A DNA stretch of 64,000 bases from contig JAEVLN010000003.1 in assembly GCA_018350325.1 (NCBI GenBank), positions 1,323,985-1,387,984 on the forward strand. Direction: 5' to 3'. A program made the position numbers and the translations under genes. Below the pieces are notes generated by a model. It saw only the letters and a program-made list of their open reading frames with translations, did not search any database and was not told the DNA's origin. Source of the DNA: Globodera rostochiensis (taxonomy: Eukaryota; Nematoda; Chromadorea; Rhabditida; Heteroderidae). This document shows, one piece after another, positions 49,301 through 60,761 of this stretch; the first letter of the stretch is position 1, and each line of letters starts with the position of its first letter.

Positions 49301-51727
49301 GATTGTGCGTTTGCAGCAACTCCGGACACAGCTCCAACTCGCCCAGTCGTAGTCGAAGGGCCATCAACCGATTGGCCAGCAACTTTTGCACCAGACCGTT
49401 TAGGTTTTGTTTCAGCGATCTCTGATCCAGACACAGCTTCAGAAGCCGGATGTTCAACAGCAGAAGTGCTAGACACAGCTTCAGAAACAGGATGTTCAAC
49501 AGCAGAAGTGCTAGACACAGCTTCAGAAGCCGGATGTTCAACAGCAGAAGTGCTTGACACAGCTTCAGAAGACGCATGTTTAGCAGCAGAGGTTCCAGAC
49601 ACAGTTCCAGAAGCCCCACTTTCAGCAGCAGAAGTATCGGGTTCAGCGTCTTTGATTCGCATGTCAACAGAACAGGTTCCGGACGCAGATTCAGGAGACC
49701 AAAGTTCCGCGACAGAAGTTCCGGGTACAGCTTCAGGAGCCAAACCAGCGGAAGTACCACCGGAGGAGTCTGTAGCTGCTTCCACAATAGGTTCTTCGTC
49801 ACCATACCGTGCCACACAGATTTCGTGTAATGCTCCACTATCCGTTTCAGTGGAGGTGCTGTTCTCCTCTCCAGATCCATTTCCGGCACAATTGTTGAAC
49901 AACGATGCCATTCTGCCCACAATAACGGCGGAGACGCTTTTGGCACCGGAGCTTGTGCCATTTGTCATCGGCGATTTCGGAACAGCGCCGTTGGCATCGA
50001 TTTCTGCAAAAAAATATATAAAATTATTTTATTATATATTTAATTTTTGATCAATTTTACCTGAGAAAGGTGCCGTCCCATTCTCAATCGGCGGGCTTCC
50101 GTTCTTCTCCGGACTGCTCGATTTGCTGTTTTTGCGCACAACTTTCCTCACCACCTTTTTCTTCACCTTTTTGGGGAGGAAATGACAAAAATATAAATAA
50201 ATAAATAAAAAAAAAACAATTAGAATTTAACCAATTTTTTGCCCGCCACAATGCGACGATTGACCGCCGCCAGCCAAACCATCACATTCTTTTGCTGCTG
50301 CTGATCACTGCCGGCTTCTTTGGCTGTAAATGCAAAAAAAAGTACGGCACAACAAAGCTTGGTCCAAACAAAGCCCGGTCGGTTCAGTCCAAAGACGGGT
50401 AACAATCAGTCCCGCGTGACCTTTGACCCGGGCCCAATCACGTACACAAACACACACCAGGAAGTTGTTAGATTACAGGAAAGAGTGCCCCACAATTACC
50501 GCATTCAGACGCCGTCTCCGTCTTCAGAAGGCCGATGGAACCGCGGCAGGCCGTCACCAATGCCCAACTGTCCTCGCCCAGCCGTTCGTTGAAGAACTGA
50601 CGGATCGGCTGGCGCCAATCCGTGCCAGCCGATCCGGCGCGGGTCGTTGGGCCGGAAAGCATCAAACGCAGCACTTGCTGAGGAGACTAAAAAGTGGGCT
50701 TAATCATTTATTAATCATTTATTTGGTCTAATTTGTAATTTAGATCATTTAATCGTAAGCTTACTTTGCCGTCCGTAACAATGTGAAAGCCCTTAAAGGG
50801 GAGAGTGTCGGTCAGATAGGTAAGGAATGATCTGAGATCATTGAACAACGCCAGATTCTATCCATTCATCTTTTGATCAGACCAGAACCGAATCATTTTA
50901 GGCTTTTAGGATGATCTTCTGATCGGGAATATCCACATCTTGACCTAATCCGGATCAGATTACGTTACATAGCAACACCGCCACATGATATTTGAGAAAG
51001 GAGGAGAATGAAACTCTGAAACTCTCTCCTCAGTCTTCTTATGTTTACCTTATGTATGTAGAATTGTGATAGGGTCTGATCAAAACTGTGAGTTGACCCA
51101 TTCTGATCAAAACTGTGAGTTGGCTCATTGATCGGATAGGGTATGATCAAAACTGTGAGTTGACCCATTGATCGAATAGGGTCTGATCAAAACTGTGAGT
51201 TGGCTCATTGATCGGATAGGGTCTGATTAAAACTGTGAGCTTTCTTATAAAAAAATGATGTCGAAAATCGCTTACATTGCTTGTGCCCAACACTGTGCCT
51301 CCATCAACTTGTTTCGCCGCCTCATCCGAGGTTATTGTGTCGGGTACTGTAGAAGATGTTCTCAAAACTTTCCATTTCATCCTGGGAATTTCATACCGAT
51401 ATAAATGAGTTGGCCCAGGCCTTGGACCGGCAGGTTGAATGGAGCTTGATTGAGACTCGGACACGTGGCCAAGTCACAATGCACTGAGGAGAAAGCAGGT
51501 CGAAGAACACTCCGAAGTTCTGCAGAAAAACCAAAACCGTTTTTAGTGATTAGACCAAAAAGGTTTGTGGTCTAAAAATCTACCCGGGATCAGCTCGGCA
51601 ACATTTGGTTTGATCAGCTCTGGCATCGCGTCCGACGACGGCACATTGGTGTTGGCACCGTTGACAGCGGGTTTGCCCTCCGGCAACGGCGATGCTGTTG
51701 CGGTGACAATGGCTGCGGCAAAAAGCC
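46316..51727 (-). CDS. Large serine-rich protein, possible RUN-like region, C-terminal coiled coil (5' end missing)
   Basis: Twenty-one exons fit in phase, high to low: 51584-51727, 51485-51519, 50765-50791, 50500-50677, 50232-50323, 50061-50166, 49186-50003, 49055-49137, 48752-48951, 48583-48664, 48243-48399, 48173-48202, 47996-48079, 47825-47926, 47596-47721, 47413-47532, 47267-47369, 47116-47222, 46943-47041, 46818-46889 and 46316-46486; at least 977 residues. The first exon starts mid-codon, so the initiator is upstream and not found. The early part (PELRSVLRPAF, GFHIVTDGKQVLRLML, MVWLAAVNRRIVAGKKL) has some features of a RUN domain, the GTPase-effector fold of UNC-14/RUSC-type proteins; this is tentative. 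A basic stretch, a long Ser/Ala/Glu-rich disordered region with 42-bp repeats, a helical region (HWDELCGQLLNQGYYQLIGR) and a coiled coil (LEQLKEQNTQLKKENRDLK) follow to the stop. Exons 2 and 3 and the small 48173-48202 exon are the least certain. Confidence 0.62.
46511..46817 (-). repeat. 50-bp minisatellite in the last intron of the large serine-rich gene
   Basis: Six full units of exactly 50 bases begin at 46511, 46561, 46611, 46661, 46711 and 46761, followed by a partial unit up to the exon edge at 46818. Units differ by single bases (AAAGTTTCTC or AAACTTTCTC). Read on the - strand, each full unit contains GCCGAGTTGAAAGAG, nearly identical to the exon/intron junction CCGA|GTTGAAAGAG at 46818. 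Confidence 0.93.
49430..49600 (-). repeat. 42-bp coding repeat in the serine-rich exon
   Basis: Four units translate to SSTSAVEHPASEAV or close variants, with one A to V change and one degenerate copy (GTSAAKHASSEAV). Further diverged copies extend on the 5' side of the exon. The repeat lies in the disordered part of the protein. Confidence 0.88.
51070..51245 (-). repeat. 40-bp intronic repeat with TGATCA words
   Basis: About five copies of TGATCAAAACTGTGAGTTG, separated by ACCCATT or GCTCATTGATCGGATAGGG-like spacers. The full unit is about 40 bases. It sits in the intron between 50792 and 51484 of the large serine-rich gene. Confidence 0.88.
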
Positions 51728-53508
51728 CTGAGGGCAAATTTTCAATAAACAAATCTTAAAATGTAATTTCTGTTGAATATTATTTAAAAGTAAATGTTGG
51801 TTTTTTTTTATTTGTATTTGAACATTTCTAAAATGCCTTAAGGAAATTTGAAAATTTCGAATGTGCAAAAGGTGTCATGCAAACAGAAACATTTCATTTT
51901 ATGCAACCAGTATTCAGTAGATCAGACTTAGATCGTTCTGATTCTTGTGATCAGAAAAGCGTCTTCTTATCTAAGAGCATAACAGGCTGATCCTAATGTT
52001 CTGAATGTTCAGATCATTTGAATGATTCATTTAATCGGGTCAAAGCGGGACAAACATTTCCGAAAGAGTGGATTGAAAAAACATTGGCCACGACGCTGGC
52101 CATTCGGTCGGGACAGAGAGAATGGAATGGCCAGCTGCTGAGCCATTCCCGAGAAGTTTTGTCGTGAGAGGCTGAAAAATGATCGCCGCCGGCGGCGAGT
52201 GGGTGGGCCAGGCCCAGAAGCATTTGAGGCGATCGGATCAGCTATTTTGGGACAGGGCGGTCCGATCAATTAATCGATGCATTCATCCGCCGTCCAAGGC
52301 AAATTGAGTTTCGTAAAATGAGAGGCCAAAACTCAACAGATGATCGGTACTAAACCTGCTGAATAGATCACTCAAAAGAAAACTCGGGATCGGGACTAAA
52401 AAAAGGGGATTTTATCGAATAAAAATTAACCAATCCCGGGACTAATTGACTAAAACAAAAATTTGTAAATTTGAAAAAATCGGGTCCATATAAGTAAGCC
52501 GCAAAAAATGAGCTAAGTGTTTGTAAAATTCATTTTTGAAACTGTTGCTTTAAAAATCGAGGTCAAGACTCAGTTAGCGATTCAGCTGACCTCTGTCCAA
52601 GAACACGCCTAAAAAATGGCCCCAGGCGCTTCTATCATAACATTTGGCCGGTCACAGCCCCCGAAAGCTAAGGCGGGGAATGTATACACAACCACTGCCT
52701 CTCGGGGGAAAAAGTGGCCGGCGGATCAATAGCACAGAACAAAGCAACTGAGCCCCTCGTCCCCAGGGATAAAGTGGCTTTTCCTTCTTCCCTGATCGGA
52801 TCGCTCGAGAGTGAGTGAATGGCGGTGGTCCTGATCACTCACAAGCCCACCGGGCGTCCGATCATTACCGCTGCCTTCTCTGTCCCATCCGGGCCGACTC
52901 TCGACACACACCAGGCCTTCGAGCGGGTTTGAGCCCTTCTCGAGAGTGGAAAAGCGGCTGAAACCATTCATTCATTCACCCATACGTTTTCGTCCCCCCC
53001 CCCCCCCCTCTCGGATAATGAATGGCGGGAGGGAAGGGAAAGAATGGGGGGGGGGGGGGGGGGGAGGGGACTTCCCTCTCGAGATGAAACCGGTCGGAAT
53101 GGGAAAATGGGGGGGGGGTACGTTGCCAAGTGCTGCCAACGTTTGTTTTTGCTGTAAATGATGGGCAAAAGTCCCCGGAAGTGGTTGGCGTGTTGATCCG
53201 CTAATTTATACCTTTTTTTTATGTCACTCGGACATTTGAACACGGACAATTGGGGACAATAACTTTCAATACGATCGATTATTCTGTTAAAACATTGCGG
53301 CCTGGGGAAAAAAAGACATTTGCGGACCCGGACCTTCGTCAAAAAAGAATCAAAAACTGACCAACAAAATGTAGTAAGTCTGCAAATCGAATATCAAAAT
53401 TTCATTTTTATTCAATGGCTTGCTCAAGTCTGAATGTCAAAGTAGGAAGGCACAAAAATTGGAATTTATATCTCTGATCACTTGGCATTTCGTGCCAATG
53501 CTGATCAA
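51728..53508. other. Gap between two - strand genes
   Basis: The missing 5' exon(s) of the large serine-rich gene should lie here. A - strand frame at about 52030-52146 (MAQQLAIPFSLSRPNGQR) could be one, with a donor in the right phase, but nothing else supports it. C and G runs occur at 52996-53009 and 53047-53064. Confidence 0.4.
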
Positions 53509-55242
53509 TCACAACGGATTGTTCAGTACCGTTCCGGCTACCTTGTCCTGCACGTATTTGCTGAAGCTGCGCAAAAACTTGGGGTATTCACGCTGAAATT
53601 TCAAAACAAATTTGTTTCAGTTTTTGCCGTTTCCTCCTCCTCCTACTTTGGTGAGTTGACGAAGCCCAATTTTTGGCACCCAACCGCCCGGATGAACTGA
53701 AAAAAAAAACAACTGAATTTTTGTTAAGAAATGGGCACAAAAAAGTGGACTAAAATTTATTATTATTTGGGGAAATTTTAGAAGCTGCTTGATTTAATTG
53801 TTTGCTTTGCTTTATGCCTTCTTAGGACCCCAATTACAATTTCCGTTGCACAAAATAACTTTAAACCAAAAGCACCTCACCCTGCGCAACATAAGTGACT
53901 TTGCAACGGATGTCGTCGCGAGTGATCTGCTCGCGCGGCTTGGTTGCGTCGGCACCACTTTTGAGCACGGTTTGGCACAACATTGCAATGGTCAGCTGCA
54001 CACGGACGGCGGAAGGGTCGGAAAGCTGACAAAAAATGGTCAGGAATTGATTGATTTGGTCAGTCCGCCGCAAAAAGGCGAGTGATCGGACTCATGGATC
54101 CGATCATTTTTAGAAATAACAATTTTAATTTTGAAGGCCTACCGGTACATCATCGCGTTCCACCGATTGGTTGCATACCTGAAGACGGGATTCGACCAAA
54201 GTTCGGTTTTTCTTAATTTACCATCCAAGCCCCAAGAACGGCCCCGTCTTGAGTGTTGCATTCCGCGTACACATTCAGCCGTTGGGACCTAAATAAAAAT
54301 TATCGGTTCAAATTCATTAAATATAAAAACCAAAAAAGCGATTCGCGACGCGCAGTGGGCCAAATTCGGCGATGAATTTGATGGATGACGACGGTGTGTG
54401 GCGAAATGGCATCGACGACGTTGCACTGCTCGATGATGTCTAAAACGTATAATAAATAAACTTTAACAATTTTTTGTATTTTAACTTTTTTCCCAGCGGC
54501 GCCTATAAAATCCTAACAAAATAAGAAAAATAAAACGAAACGAAACGAAACGTACCATCCCATTCCATCTTGATTTCAGGCCGAAAAAACAAGTCAATGA
54601 ATTCACGGGCTGACACTCCCTGCAAAAAAATGTTTTTTTTGTTTTTGTTTTTTTACTTTTAAATTTTTATTAGACTCTTGAATCCTAACATCGACGACGT
54701 GAAGCGCCTTCAACGGGTCAACCGCAATCCCGTCCTCCATCTCCAGCTCCCGGCTGTACATCTTCAGCTCGCCGTCCCGCACAAACAGCTCCCATTTACC
54801 GCCCTCAACTGAAAATGGGGAGGGGTGGCCGCTGGTCCCCCCACTTAAAAAAAATATCAAAATTTGAGAGTTGCAAAAAAATTTTTTAAACCTTTATTTT
54901 TATAAATATTTTGTATTTAACAAGTTCTTCGATGGGACCGGTCAGATTTGGGCTATACAACCCAAATAATCATTAAACAATTTACAATAGTATTCCATAA
55001 AAGCTGCTGAAAGGCCGGCAGTCAAAAAGTGCCGGAAATTCGAAAATAAATGCCAAAAATGCAGCACCTTCGACTTCGGCCAAAGCATGTTGCAGTTGTT
55101 GGCGCGCTACTCGGCGAATGTCAGCAAAAAGTTCTCCATTTTTTCCTCCAAAAGTATTTTGAGAGGACAGCAAATTGAGCGCTTCTTCTTCTTCTTCTTC
55201 TGTTGATGACAAATTCTGATCATGTTGCTGCTGTCCATCCGC
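53509..55242 (-). CDS. cert-1: CERT-type ceramide transfer protein, START domain (5' part missing)
   Basis: Nine exons on the - strand, high to low: 55068-55242, 54690-54808, 54556-54619, 54331-54439, 54222-54288, 54143-54178, 53881-54025, 53647-53696 and 53509-53592; 282 residues seen. The START domain is complete: GGKWELFVRDGELKMYSREL, GIAVDPLKALHVVD, EFIDLFFRPEIKMEWD, HQIHRRIWPTARRES, VRVQLTIAMLCQTVL, ITRDDIRCKVTYVAQVHPGGW and REYPKFLRSFSKYVQDKVAG near the end. These match CERT (STARD11) closely. CERT carries ceramide from ER to Golgi. The first visible exon begins in phase 0 with ADGQQQH and an (E)6 run and has no ATG, so at least one exon is missing. Between it and FAM91A1 (start 55918, opposite strand) I see no PH domain, which CERT uses to bind PI4P on Golgi membranes. 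Confidence 0.92.
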
Positions 55243-55917
55243 CTAAAATTTAGGACTTCTTAAGGAAAATTATCGGTTTCAATTGCCATCATAAGACATG
55301 CACAATTTGTGAGTCCGACGGTTGAAATGGTTTAAAGTGAACAAATCTAAAATGAAAGTAGTGAGTGTGTCAGTGTTTAGTCCGTAGGCTGGAACGAAGA
55401 ACAAAATCATTAATCATTTGGTAATACTTTGGTTTGTACCCCCTCCCCCCTTTTAAAATAAAATATTTCTTAAAAGTCATGCAACTTGGAAACGAATAAG
55501 AGCTCCATTTCGACCAATTTCGAATCCCGGACCCGAATTGCGGGAGGTTCTTGTATGCAAAACCCTTGCAGGACCGGATCAGCCAGAGCCAGTATAATCC
55601 GGCAAAACCCAAAATTTAAAGAATGTGAGGAGGATTTAAATAACCACGAATTCATATTTTTATTGGCATTATGTATGTTCATTATCTAAATTTAATAAAT
55701 GCGGACCCGGACCGTACGAATCCGATCCTGAAATTCCTCTATTTTGTCCACACCAACAGAACTGCTCCCTCCCGCTCTATACACTCGCCTTTTTATGAAA
55801 AAACGGTCTGCTCGCTTTAAAGAAAAAGCTTTCTAAACCCATCATCGCTTTTTTCACCTTTTTCCACATTATTTTTGGCACTTTCTTTGAGATGTTATTG
55901 ACATTGACACCGCTAAA
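55243..55917. promoter_or_regulatory. Head-to-head interval between CERT and FAM91A1
   Basis: The two genes diverge from this 0.68 kb stretch, so it should hold both promoters or one shared promoter. No TATA-like or other element can be named with confidence. Missing 5' exon(s) of CERT may also be inside; none was recognised. Confidence 0.4.
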
Positions 55918-58900
55918 ATGAGCTCTGACGAAGTTGAGAGTGCAATTCGCAATAACATCACATGGGCCAATTTGGCCGACGAGCTGCGCATTATGCTGGG
56001 CAGCTCACAACGCGAGTACGACAAGCGCATTTTGGACTATTCCATAAGGAATCAGCTTCGCTACCAGGACAACATCGGTTCGTTTTGTTTGGTAAATAAT
56101 GAACATATGACCTCTAAAGTTGAACACTTTAATTTTGCCCTTTTAGTGCGTTTTGTGAAGCGTAGCCAAGAGGAGTACTATGAGAGTTTGCTCAGCTACA
56201 GTCAGCAGCGAATGATACTGTACCCCTACCATTTGTCCGACATTTTGGTGCGCGAGCTCCGAATAACGCCATTCACTTATTACACGTACGTCCATTGGAC
56301 CATCAAATATAGTACACATAAAATAGCAAATATTTTGTGTGACGATTTTCTAAAAATTCCCTATGGTTAGGGAAAATTTAAAAAAACAAAAATTGGTGGA
56401 TGGGTCGACCGACATTATTCCTCTTTAGAAACATGATTGTCGACGTGATGCAAGCCGAGAAGAGTTACGATTCCATCCCGAACTTCACCGCCGGTAAAAA
56501 AATTGTTTTTTTTCCAAATTTTTTGCTACACAAAAATTTGTATGATATTTATTACATTATATTTTGTTATCCTTTGCAGTGGACGTGATGCGCATGTTGG
56601 GCATTGGTAAGAATTTGTTTCTAATTTCCTTTGGCAAAACTTTTTGTTTTATCGGCCGCAACCAGTTCATCGATTTGATGAACCAAAATCGGGCCAATCG
56701 GCGGTTATTCCGACGGTCCAAATCCGTCCGCGACATTCTGCCGCAAAAGCCTTCAAACATTGCGCCCATTGAACCCTGGTTTCAGCTGTGCTACGGATGC
56801 ATTATGGAGAATGACATTCGGGTGAAAGCCTCAAAATTATTGGAAAAATGAATTAATTTATTGAAAAAAAACCTTTAAGTTGCTCAGCTCCCTCGAGAAG
56901 CAGATTATTGACCGTCTTCTTGACGAGGGTTCCGGGTACTGTGGCGTGTTGGACAAGCCAATTGTTCAGCGTTTGTTGAGTCGGGGCCTCGTCTATTTGG
57001 ACGTGCCGATCGGGTCGGATGATTATGTTTTTGGTATGATTTATCTTAATTTTTTAAATTTGTTTCTGTTTGTGGTGCTTTTTTGATTTGATTTATGTTT
57101 TTTTAGTGCCAACTCTTGACGGATTTGTGATGAATCGGGTCCAAGGCGACTACTTCGAGACGTTGCTCTACAAAATATTTGTTGCCATCGATGGGCAAAC
57201 GTCTGTATTGGAAGTTCGTCTTTTTGGGGCCGAATTGCAATTTTTTGTACTTACATCATTTTTTTCTAATTTTATTTAGGAGTTATAAACAATTAAATTT
57301 TCTTCTAACCATGGCACATTTTCAGTTGGCCGACACTATCGGCATCGACATTGGTCTGGTGAAGAACGCTGTGTCCGTCTTCTGCCGACTTGGATTTGCG
57401 CGAAAGCGCGTCACCGGCATCGAAAATGTGCTTCTTCACAGCTCTTGGGCGAATATCGCCGACTGTGCTGAAGGGCCCTCCGGCGTCAGTTGTTCAGGGT
57501 TTGGCATGGTCAAATTTAGGGATTTTATTTACTTAGAAACGTGACAAAAAAATCATGTTTTCCTACAAAATTTACTCAAAAAATATATGGACATGAATTT
57601 GTTTGAAAAAGATAGGATCGTTCGTTCTAACCATTTTTGGCGTTGAACCCGAAATTTTGCAAAAGAAATTTATACAATTCAACCCATTCAGCTTGGCCTC
57701 CCCTGCCTTCGACCAGCAGTCCACCATCAGCAACAGTGCCAGTGTCAATGCGAAGCTCGCTGACCTTTCAGCGGCACTGATGGGCGTTCGCGGGGCCGGC
57801 GACGACGACGGCACAATTACCATTGGGGAGGATGAAGCAGTATCCGACGAAGAGGACATTGTGGCAGCGGTGGAACATGCGCTCAAAGGACAGCAGCAGC
57901 AGCAACTACGGGTGTTTTACATTCAAAATTAATAATGAATATGTTTTAATTACGGTATGTGAATTTGTTTGCTTATTTCGTTACTTTTAGGTCGCTTCGC
58001 CCGTCCATCAGCAGACGCCCGGCACCGAGTTAAGCAACAAACGGATAGCGTTCATCTTCGACTCCACGCTGACCGCTTTTCTGATGATGGGCAATCTTTC
58101 GGCGGTACCTTTTGGATGCCAAATTTAAACCCATGAATTTTTGGATCATTTCGAATTCTAATTAGCATTTTTGCAAATCCACCACAGACACTGAAGAACC
58201 ACGCGGTGACGCTGTTCGAGGTGGGCAAACTCAGCGATGAGGCGCTTGACTCGTTCATTGACGAGCTGCAAAATGTCAACCTTTTCGTGGAGGGTGAGGC
58301 GCAGCGCTACTCCGAACACGCAAAAACGTTGCTGTACACACTGCAGTCGTTGCGTGTGAGCGGCACTGAGATGGATTTGATCCGGGGCGAAAGTCTGCAC
58401 AACCTTGACACAATTGCACGCCTGAAAGTGATGCAACGAGCGTACAAGTAATTTTCTGACTCAAAAAATAATCCCAATCGAATGTTTTTTAATTCAAGTT
58501 GTAACTGTTTTCCTTAAATTCTTTGTGGAAATTTTATAATGTAATAAATTTTCTCTCAACCCTAATTTTTCGGATTCATTGCAACTTCCTCCTTGAGGTT
58601 GCTCGTGTCAATGGCTCCAATAAATGCGGAAGCGTGCTGTGTGCCGTTGGCTTCTGTCCCCCACATTGGCACCGCTGCCATTGAGGTAAATGCGCTGTTT
58701 TATAATTGTTCCAATTTCTAATCGGGGAACGGATTGTTTGCGTTTGTTGTTCCTTGTGTTTAAAACATTAATTATTATTTTTAGTTGAGCTCGCCATGGT
58801 TTCGTCTGTTTCTCTACGAGTTGACCGGCAATGGCCCTCCGGCAATGTTCTTGCCGATGGGCATTCGCCTCGGGCGCTTGCCGAAGCTTTTCTGGCACTG

Positions 58901-60761
58901 TCGTCGACTGATGATCACGCAGGGCATGCACGAGCCGTTGATTTTGCCCATCGAAGGCGCGCTGGTGCCAACCGCTGAAGCACTCATATCGGCACCCGTT
59001 TTTGTGCAGGTAGGCAATATTATTAAAAAAGTTATATATTTATTAAAGGGATTTTTTGAAAATTCTCAAATATTTTAATTAAAAATGCTGATTGTCACAG
59101 GCATATAGTGAGTTGATCTCCGATGCCGAGGTGGTCAACGTGCCCTTTCCATTCCTTGACGATAAATATGATAATGATCTTGATGCTGAAACTGCTGATG
59201 AGGTCCGAACAGCAGTAGCATCTGCCGATGGCCAACCTATTCGAGATGGTCTCGGTGATTGTGCCCGTCGAGGTGGAGCTGTTCATGGGCTACAACCGCC
59301 GTCATTCAGTAGGCATCCAATTGTGCAAAAGCTACGTGAACTGTTCCAGCTCGACTACCTCTGCGGGTTGGCTTCGCTTTCTGATGCATTTTTGTTAGGT
59401 TTTTGAAAATAACAAACATTTTTGCCAAAAATTTCGACTCCCTTTTCTCATTCAGGTATATTGTGCTGCTCAAGCTTCATCATCGTCCCCATTCTCCACC
59501 TTCGTTAGTTAAATGTTCATCTCCGTCTTCATCATCGTTATCATCATCTTCGGTTTACTTGGCCAAGACTGCTTCTGCGTGTGTTGAAGAGGATGATGGT
59601 GATTCTGATGCCAAGGAGGACACTTCCGATGCCAACATTAGTGCCAACTTGTCCAACAATCGTCTCTTGAACATTCCTCAACAACCGAATAATAACTCGC
59701 TGAATTCAAGTCGTCAGTCAATGCTGAACTATCAGTTCAACAACAACAGCTCGCTTAGCAAGGACCCGAAGTGAGACATTGGAATTTAAAAATATGAAAT
59801 GTTCTTTTACTAATTCTTTTTAATTTTAATTACAAATACACTAAAAAGTGACTGTTGTCTTACGATTATTATTTTAAATAAAATAGTTTTTACTTTTAGA
59901 AAAATCTGTTCCACTCGTACTCACCTGGCTAAGGGCGAATCGATGGACGATTATGTGCTGTTCGATTGTGTGTTCGGCATTCCGCTATTTGACGAGGCTC
60001 TGAACAAAACAATTTGTCAACGAATCATACACAAACAGCTCTGTTCGGCAGACAAGTGAATTTGGGGAGGGGGGGGGGACTGAATGAACGCAAAAATTCT
60101 CTTTTTCCAATATTTTTTATAAAGAATTTTTTTAAAAACAAGTTTTTCCTTTTAGCTTCAATTACGTGCGCTTCACCATGCAACATATCATCGACTCCAC
60201 GCGCGAATTTGTTGCTCGGTTCCAGCAACACAACAGCAACGGCACTTCGCCTTCGGGGGTAATATATTTTTTTGTACTCAACACTCAAAAATTATATCAA
60301 AAAACGTTTTCGCTGATTATTGCAATAATAACCGGTATTTGTATTTGTTTTTAATTGTTGTAGTCCGTGGATTAGTGTAAAAACAAACAAAAATTTCTTT
60401 GTTATTGTCCGTCCGTTGGGGTGTGGAAAATGTGTCATTTTATGCCTGTGCTAATGGTCAGATCAAATTTAGATTTCCCTTTTGGGGGGATTTGTTATTA
60501 TTGTTCGAGCCTTACAAAAAATTTCTAGAATTCAAATAAAAAATATCAGCAGTATTGGGGTCCACAAATATAATCTTTTTTGAGTTTAATGTTTTTCTGC
60601 AGTTTGACGACTTCGCAGCAGCGGCGTCGTCTGAACACGCGTCGACTTTCTCAATAAGTCCGACTTGCGCCATCGCGTTTGACCCGGGCCCAAACAATGG
60701 GCGTGGCGGTGCTGGTGATGATCGGAAGTGTTGCTGTTGGACGTCAAAATGTTTGCGCTGA
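55918..60761 (+). CDS. FAM91A1: FAM91A1 homologue
   Basis: Seventeen exons: 55918-56077, 56147-56285, 56429-56493, 56580-56821, 56880-57033, 57107-57213, 57326-57498, 57692-57911, 57991-58104, 58188-58447, 58598-58685, 58785-59009, 59101-59366, 59456-59770, 59900-60055, 60156-60258 and 60603-60761; about 981 residues against 838 in human. Matches run the whole length: [59 protein letters not shown] (here [18 protein letters not shown]), [30 protein letters not shown] and [14 protein letters not shown]91A1 works with TBC1D23 and WDR11 in capturing endosome-derived vesicles at the trans-Golgi. Extra length comes from Ser/Asn-rich inserts. The stretch 56607-56654 looks like an intron but lacks an AG at its end; it is counted here as exon because it is open. 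The last exon ([14 protein letters not shown]) was preferred to a three-codon exon at 60364. Confidence 0.96.

Noticed and set aside
60364..60375. Three-codon last exon for FAM91A1 (SVD stop)
   Set aside because: In phase, but the acceptor is weak, and the exon at 60603-60761 is also in phase and resembles the family C-terminus better.
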